Assembly (NCBI RefSeq): GCF_002007115.1
Contig: NZ_MVAD01000004.1
Coordinates: 372,001-436,000, forward strand
Length of the DNA stretch: 64,000 bases
Direction: 5' to 3'
DNA from: Massilia sp. KIM
GTDB lineage: Bacteria; Pseudomonadota; Gammaproteobacteria; Burkholderiales; Burkholderiaceae_D
Both the position numbers and the translations under genes were made by a program. Every line of letters begins with the position of its first letter. The first letter of the stretch is position 1. Of the stretch, positions 31,979 to 40,360 are shown piece by piece. A model generated the notes under the pieces. The model saw only the letters and a list, made by a program, of their open reading frames with translations, did not search any database and had not been told where the DNA came from.

Positions 31979-34756
31979 TTACATAGATTTAAGCAAATTC
32001 TTTGCTTCATTCATCTGTGCGAAATTCTTGTGTTTTTGCAACAGCTTGTCGAGTTCCTGGCGCGCCGCCTCCTTGTTGCCGGCCCGATGCTGGGCGACTG
32101 CGTAGTGATAACTGATCTCCGGCGACTCCGGAGCCAGCTTGCGTGCCGACTCCAGCAGGGGCAGGGCGCGCGCGGTATTGCCCTGCTCGACCAGGATCCA
32201 GCCCAGGGTGTCCAGCACGCCGGGGCTGTTGCTGGCCAGCTTGTGTGCCTGCTCGGCGGTGGCCAGGGCGCGGCTATCCTTTTCCTGGTGATAGGCCCAG
32301 GCAAGATTGTTCAGGACCAGGGGATTGTTCGGAATTAGCGTCTGCAACTCCTCCAGCTTCGCGATCGCGGGCTTGTAGGCCTTTTGCGCCAGGTAGAGAT
32401 CGCTCAACAGCAGTTGGGCGTTCACGTCCTTCGGGTTGTTCTTGGTCCACGCGAGCAGCCGGTCCTGGGCAGGCTTGAGCTTCTCGGCCGCGATCAGCGC
32501 GCGGGCGCTCTTGATCGTTAGCTCGGATACCTTGGTCAGGGCAAGCGCCTTGTCGTAGGCGATCACGGCGGCGCCGGCGTTTCCTTGCGCCATCCGGATA
32601 TCGCCTTCGACCGCATGGCCAAGCGCGGCATTGCCTTCCATTTTCTGGATCTGGCGGGCCTGGTCGAGCGCCTCGTCGAAGCGCTTGGTGCGGGTGTCCA
32701 GGTCGACCAGGGCGAGGCGCGGCGGCATGAAGTCAGGACGCAGGTCGATGGCGCGCTTCAGGTTCTGGGTGGCGGCGCTCTGGTTACCTAATGCGATATT
32801 TGCACTTGCCAGACGCATATAGGCCTGAGGCGAGGTCGGCAAGAGCTTCACCAGCTTGCTATAGCTTTCCTGCGCACCGGTGTAATCCTTGCTCGCGATC
32901 TGTGCTTGCGCCTGCAGTTCGACGACCTCCGGATTGGTCGGATGCACGGTGGCGATCTTGTTGGCGAAGCTCAGGGCCTTTTCCGGCTGCTTCATGTACA
33001 GGTAATGCATGCCCAGCTTGGTCGCGGTGGCGATGACGTCCGGCTTGGCGTTGTGGGCCTTTTCGAACCAGGTGGTGGCTTCGTCGTCGCGCTTCTGGGA
33101 GCGCGCGAGTTCACCCAGGGCCATCATGGCGTCGGTACTGTCCTTGTTCGTCTGCAGGACTTTTTCGAAGCGGGCGCGGGCGGCGTCCGGTTTGTTTTCC
33201 TGGATGTCCATGCGCGCCAGGTTCAGCGCCACCGGGAAGAAGTCAGGCTGGAAGCTGAGGGCTTTCTCGAAGGCCGCACGGGCATTGGCGCGGTCGTTCT
33301 TGAACATGTAGACCGCGCCCTTGATGTTCTGTACCTCAGGGCTCTTGGGCTGCCGCTTCTCGAGGGCCTCGATGGCGGCCAGCGCCTTGTCGAAGTTCTT
33401 CAGGCGGATTTCGGTCTGCACCAGGGCCATGGTGGCCTCGGCGGAGTTCGGATCGAGGGTGGTGGCCAGCTCGAGCTCGCTCAGGCCGCGCGCCTGATCG
33501 CCCTGGGCCAGCCTGGACAGCCCCAGTGAGGTGCGCACCGCCGCCGCCTTCGGCGCCAGTTCGACCGCCTTCTCGAAATAGTTGCTGGCCTTTGAAAAGT
33601 CCTGGACCTGCATATAGGCCTGGCCGGCCAGGGCCAGCAGCTGCGCGTCCGTGCTCTGGTCCTTCAGGATGGGCTCGAGGGCCAGCGCGGCATCGCGCGG
33701 TTGCGCATTCTTGAGCAGCACCTGGGCCAGCAGCTTGCGCGCATAGACGTGGTTCGGGTAGGTCTCCAGGTAGTTGCGGACATGGCGTTCGGCCTGTTGC
33801 AGGGAGCCCAGCTGCAAGTCGACCGCGCCGGCCAGCAGGACGCTCGGCATGTGCTGCGGGGCGACTTTCAGGATCTTCTGCAGCTGTTCCTGGGCGGCGC
33901 CGTTATTGCCTTGCCTGAACTCATACAGGGCGCGGGTATAGGTGAGTTGCAGATTGTTCGGCGCCAGCTTGGCTGCCGCGTCGATTTCCAGCTTTGCCTC
34001 CGGCAGCTTGCCCCGGGCAAGCTGAATCGAGGCTTTCTCGATGTGCGCCGTACGATGATCCGGTTTCAGTTTCAGGACCTGGTCGTAGGCCGTCAGGGCT
34101 TCCTCGGGCGCGTTGCTCAGGCGCGCCAAGGCGCCCTTGGCCATCCAGACGTCGGGATCCTTGCCGGCCTGGGCGACCGCCTGGTCCATGGCGGCCTTGG
34201 CGCCGGCGCGGTCGTTTTGCGCAAGCGCGTATTGCACCTGGCCCAGCAAGGCGTCGGCGTCCTTCGGATCGAGCGCGAGGGCCTGGTCATAGGCCTGCTT
34301 GGCTTCCGGCACCTTGCCGGTCGCCAGCAGGGCGTTGCCGCGCAAGCTCAGCAAGGGAGCGGACTTTTCCGCCAGCTCGGGCTTCACCTCTTCAAGGACC
34401 TCGGCGAACTTTCCTTGTTGCAACAACACCTTGCCCAGCAGCGGCATCACCCGCTCCGCCGGCAGGCCGAGTGACTGTGCTTTTCGCGCCTCTTTGTCGG
34501 CAGAGACAAGATCGCCCAGTTCCAGGTGCACGGCGGCCAGCTGGATGCGCGCTTCGCGATCGTCGGGACTCTGCTCGACCGCATTCTTGAGCTGGATCAG
34601 GGCGGCCTTGAAGTCGCCCTTTTGCTCGTATTGCTTGGCCTCGGCGAGCAGCTCCGGCGTGGAGCCCTGGCGATCGCAGCCTGCCAGGCCGCCCGCCAGC
34701 ATGGCGCCGGACATCAAGGCAGCGGTGAGAGTAAGCTTGCTACGGTAAGACGACAT
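31979..34756 (-). CDS. prsT: PEP-CTERM system TPR-repeat lipoprotein PrsT
   Basis: A 925-residue lipoprotein. The signal peptide ends in the lipobox GGLAGC near residue 22. The whole mature protein is made of about twenty TPR-like repeats (for example PDVWMAKGALARLSNAPEEA and SPEVQNIKGAVYMFKNDRA), which matches the length and architecture of PrsT (TIGR02917). PrsT is a marker of exosortase A systems and probably scaffolds EPS or PEP-CTERM export in the periplasm. The start at 34756 has AAAGGAAAAACG before it and puts the lipobox at the expected distance; a longer frame upstream would bury the signal peptide. Confidence 0.93.
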   Translation of the reverse strand: MSSYRSKLTLTAALMSGAMLAGGLAGCDRQGSTPELLAEAKQYEQKGDFKAALIQLKNAVEQSPDDREARIQLAAVHLELGDLVSADKEARKAQSLGLPAERVMPLLGKVLLQQGKFAEVLEEVKPELAEKSAPLLSLRGNALLATGKVPEAKQAYDQALALDPKDADALLGQVQYALAQNDRAGAKAAMDQAVAQAGKDPDVWMAKGALARLSNAPEEALTAYDQVLKLKPDHRTAHIEKASIQLARGKLPEAKLEIDAAAKLAPNNLQLTYTRALYEFRQGNNGAAQEQLQKILKVAPQHMPSVLLAGAVDLQLGSLQQAERHVRNYLETYPNHVYARKLLAQVLLKNAQPRDAALALEPILKDQSTDAQLLALAGQAYMQVQDFSKASNYFEKAVELAPKAAAVRTSLGLSRLAQGDQARGLSELELATTLDPNSAEATMALVQTEIRLKNFDKALAAIEALEKRQPKSPEVQNIKGAVYMFKNDRANARAAFEKALSFQPDFFPVALNLARMDIQENKPDAARARFEKVLQTNKDSTDAMMALGELARSQKRDDEATTWFEKAHNAKPDVIATATKLGMHYLYMKQPEKALSFANKIATVHPTNPEVVELQAQAQIASKDYTGAQESYSKLVKLLPTSPQAYMRLASANIALGNQSAATQNLKRAIDLRPDFMPPRLALVDLDTRTKRFDEALDQARQIQKMEGNAALGHAVEGDIRMAQGNAGAAVIAYDKALALTKVSELTIKSARALIAAEKLKPAQDRLLAWTKNNPKDVNAQLLLSDLYLAQKAYKPAIAKLEELQTLIPNNPLVLNNLAWAYHQEKDSRALATAEQAHKLASNSPGVLDTLGWILVEQGNTARALPLLESARKLAPESPEISYHYAVAQHRAGNKEAARQELDKLLQKHKNFAQMNEAKNLLKSM

Positions 34757-34826
34757 CGTTTTTCCTTTGGCTAGGCTGAGGCGGTGACGGCCGGCAGGCG
34801 CCTGGCGGCGCCGGCGACGAACGCGA

Positions 34827-34855
34827 ATTATCGAGACGTGACTCTCCAGCGACAA
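34827..34855 (-). promoter_or_regulatory. Predicted sigma-70 promoter of prsT
   Basis: On the minus strand TTGTCG (34850-34855) and GATAAT (34827-34832) are 17 bases apart. Transcription would start near 34820, 64 bases before ATG 34756. It would also serve the FeeM- and ThiF-like genes if they are in one operon. Confidence 0.5.
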
Positions 34856-34984
34856 AGCTGGTTTTGTTGTCAACAATAATACCTGAAGGAATAGTTCAGC
34901 AACCACCCAGCAGAGGCCCAGCCTGCATAAAACCTGGAAATGGTCGTGCCGCGGCAACGGCCTTGTCCGGACCGGCCAAGCTGC

Positions 34985-35302
34985 TCAGCCGTCGTCCGTG
35001 CCCGGCTTGCGCAGGCGGGCCAGCAAGGCCTCGACATTCTCTCCCACTGGCAATCCGTGGCGGCGCAGCAACTGCACGTGCAGCACCAGGTTCTCCAGCA
35101 CCAGCTTGGCCGACACGGCCAGCAGGGTGGTGAGCTTGTCCTCGGTGCTGAACTTGTCCATGGCGGCGGCCATCTCGCACAGGTGGGTGGCGACCAGCGC
35201 GCGCAGCTCGTCTTCGGGGAAGGGCAGGTCGGCGAAATCGATCGGATCTTCCTGCTCGACTTCCTGCATCAGGGCGGCCAGTTGTTCCGGCGTGATCGGC
35301 AT
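34985..35302 (-). CDS. Small conserved-type protein, function unknown
   Basis: 105 residues, not recognised. The sequence is acidic and helical with no signal peptide or metal motif: MPITPEQLAALMQEVEQEDP, then DELRALVATHLCEMAAAMDK and a long helix ENLVLHVQLLRRHGLP. ATG 35302 was chosen because GGAG lies seven bases upstream; the frame extends to 35362 without a better site. It is divergent from the MoaD/ThiS-like gene at 35408, and 228 bases upstream of prsT on the same strand, where a separate promoter is predicted. Confidence 0.6.
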   Translation of the reverse strand: MPITPEQLAALMQEVEQEDPIDFADLPFPEDELRALVATHLCEMAAAMDKFSTEDKLTTLLAVSAKLVLENLVLHVQLLRRHGLPVGENVEALLARLRKPGTDDG

Positions 35303-35407
35303 GCGTTGCTCCGCGAGTGGTTCAGGACTACATTGTAGGTTTCCCGGTTGAGAAACGCCCACGGGATACGCAAGGCCGGTTCAAACACTGTTCTTGAGGA
35401 TGCATTG

Positions 35408-35677
35408 ATGGCGCAACTCTTCTTTACCCAGCAGCTGGCGCGCTTCATCAGCGCCCCCGAGGTCGCCACCAGCGCCCGCCGCCTGCGCGACGGGCTGGAA
35501 AGCGCCTTCGCCCTCAACCCGCGCCTGCGCGGCTATGTGCTGGACGACCAGGGCTGCCTGCGTCCCAACGTGGCGATCTTCATCGATGGCCGGCGCTGCA
35601 GGGACACGCGGCGCCTCGACGACCCGCTTGCGCCGGACAGCAAGGTCTACGTGCTGCAAGCCTTATCAGGAGGATGA
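35408..35677 (+). CDS. MoaD/ThiS-like ubiquitin-fold protein
   Basis: An 89-residue beta-grasp protein ending in Gly-Gly (YVLQALSGG), the C-terminal carboxylate used by sulfur carriers MoaD and ThiS after adenylation. The body (GYVLDDQGCLRPNVAIFIDG then RLDDPLAPDSKVYVLQAL) follows the MoaD-like order of strands. ATG 35408 has GAGGA seven bases upstream. No molybdopterin or thiamine genes are adjacent. Its stop lies inside the start region of the beta-propeller gene, so the two are co-translated. Such MoaD-like/BNR-propeller pairs recur in proteobacteria, but their role is unknown to me. Confidence 0.75.
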   Translation: MAQLFFTQQLARFISAPEVATSARRLRDGLESAFALNPRLRGYVLDDQGCLRPNVAIFIDGRRCRDTRRLDDPLAPDSKVYVLQALSGG

Positions 35678-35679
35678 GC

Positions 35680-36756
35680 ATGCAGGCATGGCTGGCTACC
35701 CGCAAGGGGCTGTTCGAGATCGGCTACGACGGCCGGCGCTGGGAATTCGGCGCCGCCCACTTCCTGGGCGAACCGGTATCGATGGCGCTGCACGACAGTC
35801 GCGACGGCGCGCTCTACGCCGCCCTCAACCTGGGGCATTTCGGCGTCAAGCTGCATCGCCGGCAGGGCCAGGTCTGGAGCGAGCTGCCGGCGCCCGCCTA
35901 TCCGCCCAAGCCGGAAGGCAGCGAGGACAAGCTGGACTGGACCAACCGCATGATCTGGTCGCTCGAGGCCGGCGGCCCGGACCAGCCGGGCCTGCTGTGG
36001 GCCGGCACCCTGCCGGGCGGGCTGTTCCGCTCGAACGACCGCGGCGCCAGCTGGGAGCTGGTGCGCAGCTTGTGGGACGCGCCCCAGCGCGCCAACTGGT
36101 TCGGCGGCGGCTACGACGTGCCGGGCATCCACAGCATCTGCGTCGATCCGGGCGACAGCCGGCGCCTGCTGCTGGGCGTGTCCTGCGGCGGCGCCTGGCG
36201 CAGCGAGGACGGGGGCGAGGGCTGGACGGTCAGCTCGACCGGCATGCGCGCCGACTACATGCCGCCCGAGATGAACGAGAACGAGGAAGTGCAGGATCCG
36301 CACCGCATCGTGCGCTGCGCCGGCGAACCCCAGGTGCTGTGGTGCCAGCATCACAATGGCGTGTGGCGCTCGGCCGACGGCGGGCGCAGCTGGCAGGAGA
36401 TCCGCGACATGCCGCTGTCGCGCTTCGGCTTCGCGGTGGCGGCCCACCCGCGCGACGGCCAGACAGCCTGGTTCGTGCCGGCCGAGAAGGACGAGCGCCG
36501 CATCCCGGTGGGAGCGGCGCTGGCCGTGACCCGCACCCGCGACGGCGGCAAGACCTTCGAGGTGCTGCGCGCCGGGCTGCCCCAGGCGCATTGCTACGAC
36601 CTGGTCTACCGCCACGGGCTGGCGGTGGCGGACGACGGCCGCACCCTGCTGATGGGCTCGACCACCGGCGGGCTGTGGGTCTCGGACAATGGCGGCGACA
36701 GCTGGCACACGATCTCGACCAACCTGCCGCCAGTGTACGCGGTCGGCTTCATGTAG
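35680..36756 (+). CDS. Asp-box (BNR-type) beta-propeller protein
   Basis: A 358-residue protein with at least five Asp-box motifs of the S-x-D-x-G-x-x-W kind: SNDRGASWE, SEDGGEGWT, SADGGRSWQ, TRDGGKTFE and SDNGGDSWH, evenly spaced as in sialidase and sortilin-type propellers. There is no signal peptide, so it looks cytoplasmic, and the catalytic Arg triad of sialidases is not evident; a glycosidase label would be unsafe. The start is ATG 35680 because AGGAGG (35668-35673) lies six bases upstream; the ATG at 35674 directly abuts that site and is unlikely. It overlaps in translation with the MoaD/ThiS-like gene. Confidence 0.8.
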   Translation: MQAWLATRKGLFEIGYDGRRWEFGAAHFLGEPVSMALHDSRDGALYAALNLGHFGVKLHRRQGQVWSELPAPAYPPKPEGSEDKLDWTNRMIWSLEAGGPDQPGLLWAGTLPGGLFRSNDRGASWELVRSLWDAPQRANWFGGGYDVPGIHSICVDPGDSRRLLLGVSCGGAWRSEDGGEGWTVSSTGMRADYMPPEMNENEEVQDPHRIVRCAGEPQVLWCQHHNGVWRSADGGRSWQEIRDMPLSRFGFAVAAHPRDGQTAWFVPAEKDERRIPVGAALAVTRTRDGGKTFEVLRAGLPQAHCYDLVYRHGLAVADDGRTLLMGSTTGGLWVSDNGGDSWHTISTNLPPVYAVGFM

Positions 36757-36762
36757 ATGCCA

Positions 36763-36789
36763 TAAAAAAGGGCGCGGAGACCGCGCCCT
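36763..36789 (-). terminator. Rho-independent terminator of icmF
   Basis: Read on the minus strand, GGGCGCGG-TCT-CCGCGCCC is followed by six T residues (36764-36769). It lies 20 bases after the icmF stop codon and ends the convergent plus-strand propeller gene region too. Confidence 0.85.
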
Positions 36790-36810
36790 TCGTGCGGCAA
36801 GCCGCGCGTC

Positions 36811-39800
36811 TTACATGTTGCGGCGGTACTGCCCGCCCACCTCGAACAGGGCGGTGGTGATCTGCCCCAGCGAGCACACCCGCACCGCGTCCATCAGCCG
36901 GGCGAACACGTTCTGGTTGTCGATCGCCGCCTGCTGCAGGGCGGCCAGGGCGGCCGGCGCCTGGTCCGCGTGGCGCTGGTGGAAGGCCTCCAGGCGCTGG
37001 AGCTGCGACTGCTTTTCGTCGTCGGTCGAGCGGGCCAGCTCGATCGTGGCCGGCGCACCCGCGCCGTTCGGGTTGCGGAAGGTGTTCACGCCGATGATGG
37101 GCAGCGAGCCGTCGTGCTTCTTGTGCTCGTACAGCATCGACTCTTCCTGGATCTTGCCGCGCTGGTAGCCGGTCTCCATTGCGCCCAGCACGCCGCCGCG
37201 CTCGGCGATGCGCTCGAATTCCTGCAGCACCGCTTCCTCGACCAGGTCGGTCAGCTCGTCGATGATGAAGGAGCCCTGGTTCGGGTTCTCGTTCTTGGCC
37301 AGGCCCCATTCGCGGTTGATGATCAGCTGGATCGCCAGCGCGCGGCGCACCGATTCGTCGGTCGGCGTGGTGATCGCCTCGTCGTAGGCGTTGGTGTGCA
37401 GCGAGTTGCAGTTGTCGTAGATCGCGATCAGCGCCTGCAGGGTGGTGCGGATGTCGTTGAAGTCGATCTCCTGGGCGTGCAGCGAGCGGCCCGAAGTCTG
37501 GATGTGGTACTTGAGCTTCTGCGAGCGCTCGTTGGCGCCGTACTTGTCGCGCATCGCCACCGCCCAGATGCGGCGTGCCACCCGGCCCAGCACCGTGTAT
37601 TCCGGGTCCATGCCGTTCGAGAAGAAGAAGGACAGGTTGGGCGCGAAATCGTCGATGTGCATGCCGCGCGCCAGGTAGGCTTCGACGAAGGTGAAGCCGT
37701 TCGAGAGCGTGAAGGCGAGCTGCGAGATCGGGTTGGCGCCGGCCTCCGCGATGTGGTAGCCCGAGATCGACACCGAATAGAAATTGCGCACCTGGTGCTG
37801 CACGAAGTATTCCTGGATGTCGCCCATCACCTTGAGCGAGAACTCGGTCGAGAAGATGCAGGTGTTCTGGCCCTGGTCTTCCTTCAGGATGTCGGCCTGC
37901 ACGGTGCCGCGCACGGTCGACAGCACCCAGTCCTTGATCTTCTGGGCTTCGTCGTCGGTCGGCTGGCGGCCGTTGTCCGCCACGAACTTGTCGATCTGCT
38001 GGTCGATGGCGGTGTTCATGAACATCGCCAGGATGGTCGGGGCCGGGCCGTTGATGGTCATCGAGACCGAGGTCGAGGGGCTGCACAGGTCGAAGCCGTC
38101 GTACAGCGCCTTCATGTCGTCCAGGGTCGCGATCGACACGCCCGAGTTGCCGACCTTGCCGTAGATGTCGGGACGCAGGGCCGGATCGGCGCCGTACAGG
38201 GTCACCGAGTCGAAGGCGGTGGACAGGCGCTTGGCCTCCATCCCCTGCGAGACCAGCTTGAAGCGGCGGTTGGTGCGGAAGGCGTCGCCTTCGCCGGCGA
38301 ACATGCGGGTCGGGTCTTCGCCTTCGCGCTTGAAGGCGAACACGCCGGCGGTGTAGGGGAAGGAACCGGGCACGTTCTCCAGCATCAGGAAGCGCAGGAT
38401 CTCGCCGTGGTCCTCGAACTTCGGCAGGGCCACCTTGCGGATCGGGTTGCCCGACAGGGTCTTCTGGACCAGGCGGGTACGGATTTCCTTGTCGCGGATC
38501 TTGACCACGTAGTCTTCGCCGGCGTAGGCGGCCTGCATGTCCGGCCACATGGCCAGCAGCTTCTTGGCGCCGCCGTCCATGGCGTTGTCGCGCTCCGTGA
38601 TCAGGTCGTCGAGCACCACTTCGCGGTTTGCGGCCGCCAGCATGCGCTTGGTTTCCATCAGCTGCTGGCGCTCGCGCGCCAGCTTGACCTGCTTGTGGGT
38701 GTTGCGGTGGTAGCCGCGCACGGTGTCGGCGATCTCGGCCAGGTAGCGCGCGCGCGCCGGCGGCACGATCACGTTCTTGCCGCTCGAGTACTTCTGCGAC
38801 GGCGCGTTCAGCTTGCCCGCTTCGACCGGCAGGCCCAGTTCGGCCAGTTTGGGCAGCAGGCCGTGGTAGAGGGCGGTGACGCCGTCGTCGTTGAAGCGCG
38901 AGGCCTGGGTGCCGTAGACCGGCATCTCGTCCGGCGACTTGCTCCACAGTTCGCGGTTGCGCTGGTATTGCTTGGCGACGTCGCGCAGCGCGTCCTGGGC
39001 GCCCTTGCGGTCGAACTTGTTGATGGCGATGAAATCGGCGAAGTCCAGCATGTCGATCTTCTCGAGCTGGGAGGCGGCGCCGAATTCCGGGGTCATCACG
39101 TACATCGAGGTGTCGACGTGGGGCACGATGGCGGCGTCGCCCTGGCCGATGCCCGAGGTCTCGACGATCACCAGGTCGAAGCCGGCCACCTTGCAGGCGG
39201 CGATCACGTCGGGCAGGGCCTGGGAGATTTCCGAGCCCGCTTCGCGCGTCGCCAGCGAGCGCATGAACACGCGCGCCTGCCCATTCCAGGGATTGATCGC
39301 GTTCATGCGGATGCGGTCGCCCAGCAGGGCGCCGCCCGACTTGCGGCGCGAAGGGTCGATCGAGATCACGGCGATGTTCAGGCGGTCGCCCTGGTCGAGG
39401 CGGATGCGGCGGATCAGTTCATCGGTGAGCGAGGACTTGCCGGCGCCGCCGGTGCCGGTGATGCCCAGGACCGGGGCCCGGACCGACTCGGCGGCCTCCA
39501 GGATCTGCTGGCGCAGGCCGGATTCCACCTTGCCGTTCTCGAGGGCGGTGATGAGCTGGGCCAGCGGGCGGTGGCGCGCGGCGATCTCGCCGGCGCGCAG
39601 GGCCTCGATGCTGGGCGGCGCATAGGAGGAAAGGTCGACGTCGCAGGCTTCCAGCATGGAGCGGATCATGCCGACCAGGCCCATGCGCTGGCCGTCCTCG
39701 GGGCTGAAGATGCGGGTCACGCCGTAGGCGTGCAGTTCCTCGATCTCGTGCGGGACGATCACGCCGCCGCCGCCGCCGAAGACCTTGATGTGGGCGCCGC

Positions 39801-40098
39801 CGCGCTGGCGCAGCAGGTCGATCATGTACTTGAAGTATTCGACGTGGCCGCCCTGGTAGGAGGAGATCGCGATGCCCTGCACGTCTTCGGCGAGGGCCGC
39901 GGTGACGACTTCGTCGACCGAGCGGTTGTGGCCAAGGTGGATGACTTCGGCGCCGTTCGACTGCAGGATGCGGCGCATGATGTTGATCGAGGCGTCGTGG
40001 CCGTCGAACAGGGAGGCGGCGGTGACGAAGCGCACCTTGTTGGCCAGTTTCGGCTGCTCCGGCAAGTCGAGCTTGGCGGCGGGGGTGATGTCGTTCAT
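36811..40098 (-). CDS. icmF: Fused isobutyryl-CoA mutase IcmF (B12-dependent)
   Basis: A 1095-residue three-part protein, the usual IcmF length. Residues ~20-150 are the cobalamin-binding domain with FDGHDASIN (His34 as the lower Co ligand), SSYQGGH and the Gly-rich FGGGGG. Residues ~205-420 are a MeaI-type G-protein chaperone with Walker A GTGGAGKS (215-222) and ETSGIGQGD. The remainder is the substrate-binding mutase barrel (for example [20 protein letters not shown] and [14 protein letters not shown]). It interconverts isobutyryl-CoA and n-butyryl-CoA, and often isovaleryl-/pivalyl-CoA, in branched-chain acid metabolism. The same name is used for an unrelated type VI secretion protein. A LiuR-like palindrome lies upstream. 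Confidence 0.95.
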   Translation of the reverse strand: MNDITPAAKLDLPEQPKLANKVRFVTAASLFDGHDASINIMRRILQSNGAEVIHLGHNRSVDEVVTAALAEDVQGIAISSYQGGHVEYFKYMIDLLRQRGGAHIKVFGGGGGVIVPHEIEELHAYGVTRIFSPEDGQRMGLVGMIRSMLEACDVDLSSYAPPSIEALRAGEIAARHRPLAQLITALENGKVESGLRQQILEAAESVRAPVLGITGTGGAGKSSLTDELIRRIRLDQGDRLNIAVISIDPSRRKSGGALLGDRIRMNAINPWNGQARVFMRSLATREAGSEISQALPDVIAACKVAGFDLVIVETSGIGQGDAAIVPHVDTSMYVMTPEFGAASQLEKIDMLDFADFIAINKFDRKGAQDALRDVAKQYQRNRELWSKSPDEMPVYGTQASRFNDDGVTALYHGLLPKLAELGLPVEAGKLNAPSQKYSSGKNVIVPPARARYLAEIADTVRGYHRNTHKQVKLARERQQLMETKRMLAAANREVVLDDLITERDNAMDGGAKKLLAMWPDMQAAYAGEDYVVKIRDKEIRTRLVQKTLSGNPIRKVALPKFEDHGEILRFLMLENVPGSFPYTAGVFAFKREGEDPTRMFAGEGDAFRTNRRFKLVSQGMEAKRLSTAFDSVTLYGADPALRPDIYGKVGNSGVSIATLDDMKALYDGFDLCSPSTSVSMTINGPAPTILAMFMNTAIDQQIDKFVADNGRQPTDDEAQKIKDWVLSTVRGTVQADILKEDQGQNTCIFSTEFSLKVMGDIQEYFVQHQVRNFYSVSISGYHIAEAGANPISQLAFTLSNGFTFVEAYLARGMHIDDFAPNLSFFFSNGMDPEYTVLGRVARRIWAVAMRDKYGANERSQKLKYHIQTSGRSLHAQEIDFNDIRTTLQALIAIYDNCNSLHTNAYDEAITTPTDESVRRALAIQLIINREWGLAKNENPNQGSFIIDELTDLVEEAVLQEFERIAERGGVLGAMETGYQRGKIQEESMLYEHKKHDGSLPIIGVNTFRNPNGAGAPATIELARSTDDEKQSQLQRLEAFHQRHADQAPAALAALQQAAIDNQNVFARLMDAVRVCSLGQITTALFEVGGQYRRNM

Positions 40099-40147
40099 GG
40101 AAAGGGTCCTTGTGTGTCGGCGGACTGAGGATATTCTGTACGGTATA

Positions 40148-40167
40148 TGACGTTAACGTTAACGTCA
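40148..40167 (-). promoter_or_regulatory. Perfect 20-bp palindrome, LiuR-like operator upstream of icmF
   Basis: TGACGTTAACGTTAACGTCA reads the same on both strands and lies 50 bases upstream of the icmF start. On the minus strand it overlaps a TTGACG that could be a -35 element. The ACGTTAACGT-type core resembles sites of LiuR, the MerR-family regulator of leucine/isovalerate degradation in proteobacteria, which fits the function of IcmF. Confidence 0.6.
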
Positions 40168-40239
40168 AGCAGGCTTCGCTTACTGGTGATGGGCGCAACG
40201 CGCGCCAGGCAATATGTACTCTTGCCCGCGCCTTCAACC

Positions 40240-40340
40240 CGTCGTCCCCGCGAAGGCGGGGACCCAAGTTCTCTACCGTGAGCCGGACGGTGCGCGTGGC
40301 CGGTGAAGAAACTTGGGTTCCCGCCTTCGCGGGAACGACG
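40240..40340. repeat. Long inverted repeat (REP-like dispersed element)
   Basis: Arms of about 30 bases (40240-40270 and 40310-40340) are reverse complements apart from two or three changes; each contains the smaller palindrome CCCGCGAAGGCGGG, and they flank a 39-base centre. It lies between icmF and the indolepyruvate oxidoreductase gene and may act as a terminator or mobile REP/RAYT-type unit. No second copy was seen in the window. Confidence 0.7.
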
Positions 40341-40360
40341 TGCTAGCGCTCGGGGGTCGT

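Noticed and set aside
34930..34960. Sigma-54 site upstream of prsT
   Set aside because: CGTGCC and GCAA occur but in the wrong order and spacing for either strand; a sigma-70 promoter at 34827-34855 fits better.
35680..36756. Sialidase
   Set aside because: Asp boxes are present but the catalytic Arg triad and a signal peptide were not seen, so only a beta-propeller is claimed.
36811..40098. Type VI secretion protein IcmF
   Set aside because: The shared name is accidental; cobalamin-binding, G-protein and mutase domains identify the B12 enzyme.
36970..40128. 1052-codon open frame on the plus strand opposite icmF
   Set aside because: Antisense shadow of a clearly conserved 1095-residue IcmF; no recognisable motif in the translated frame.
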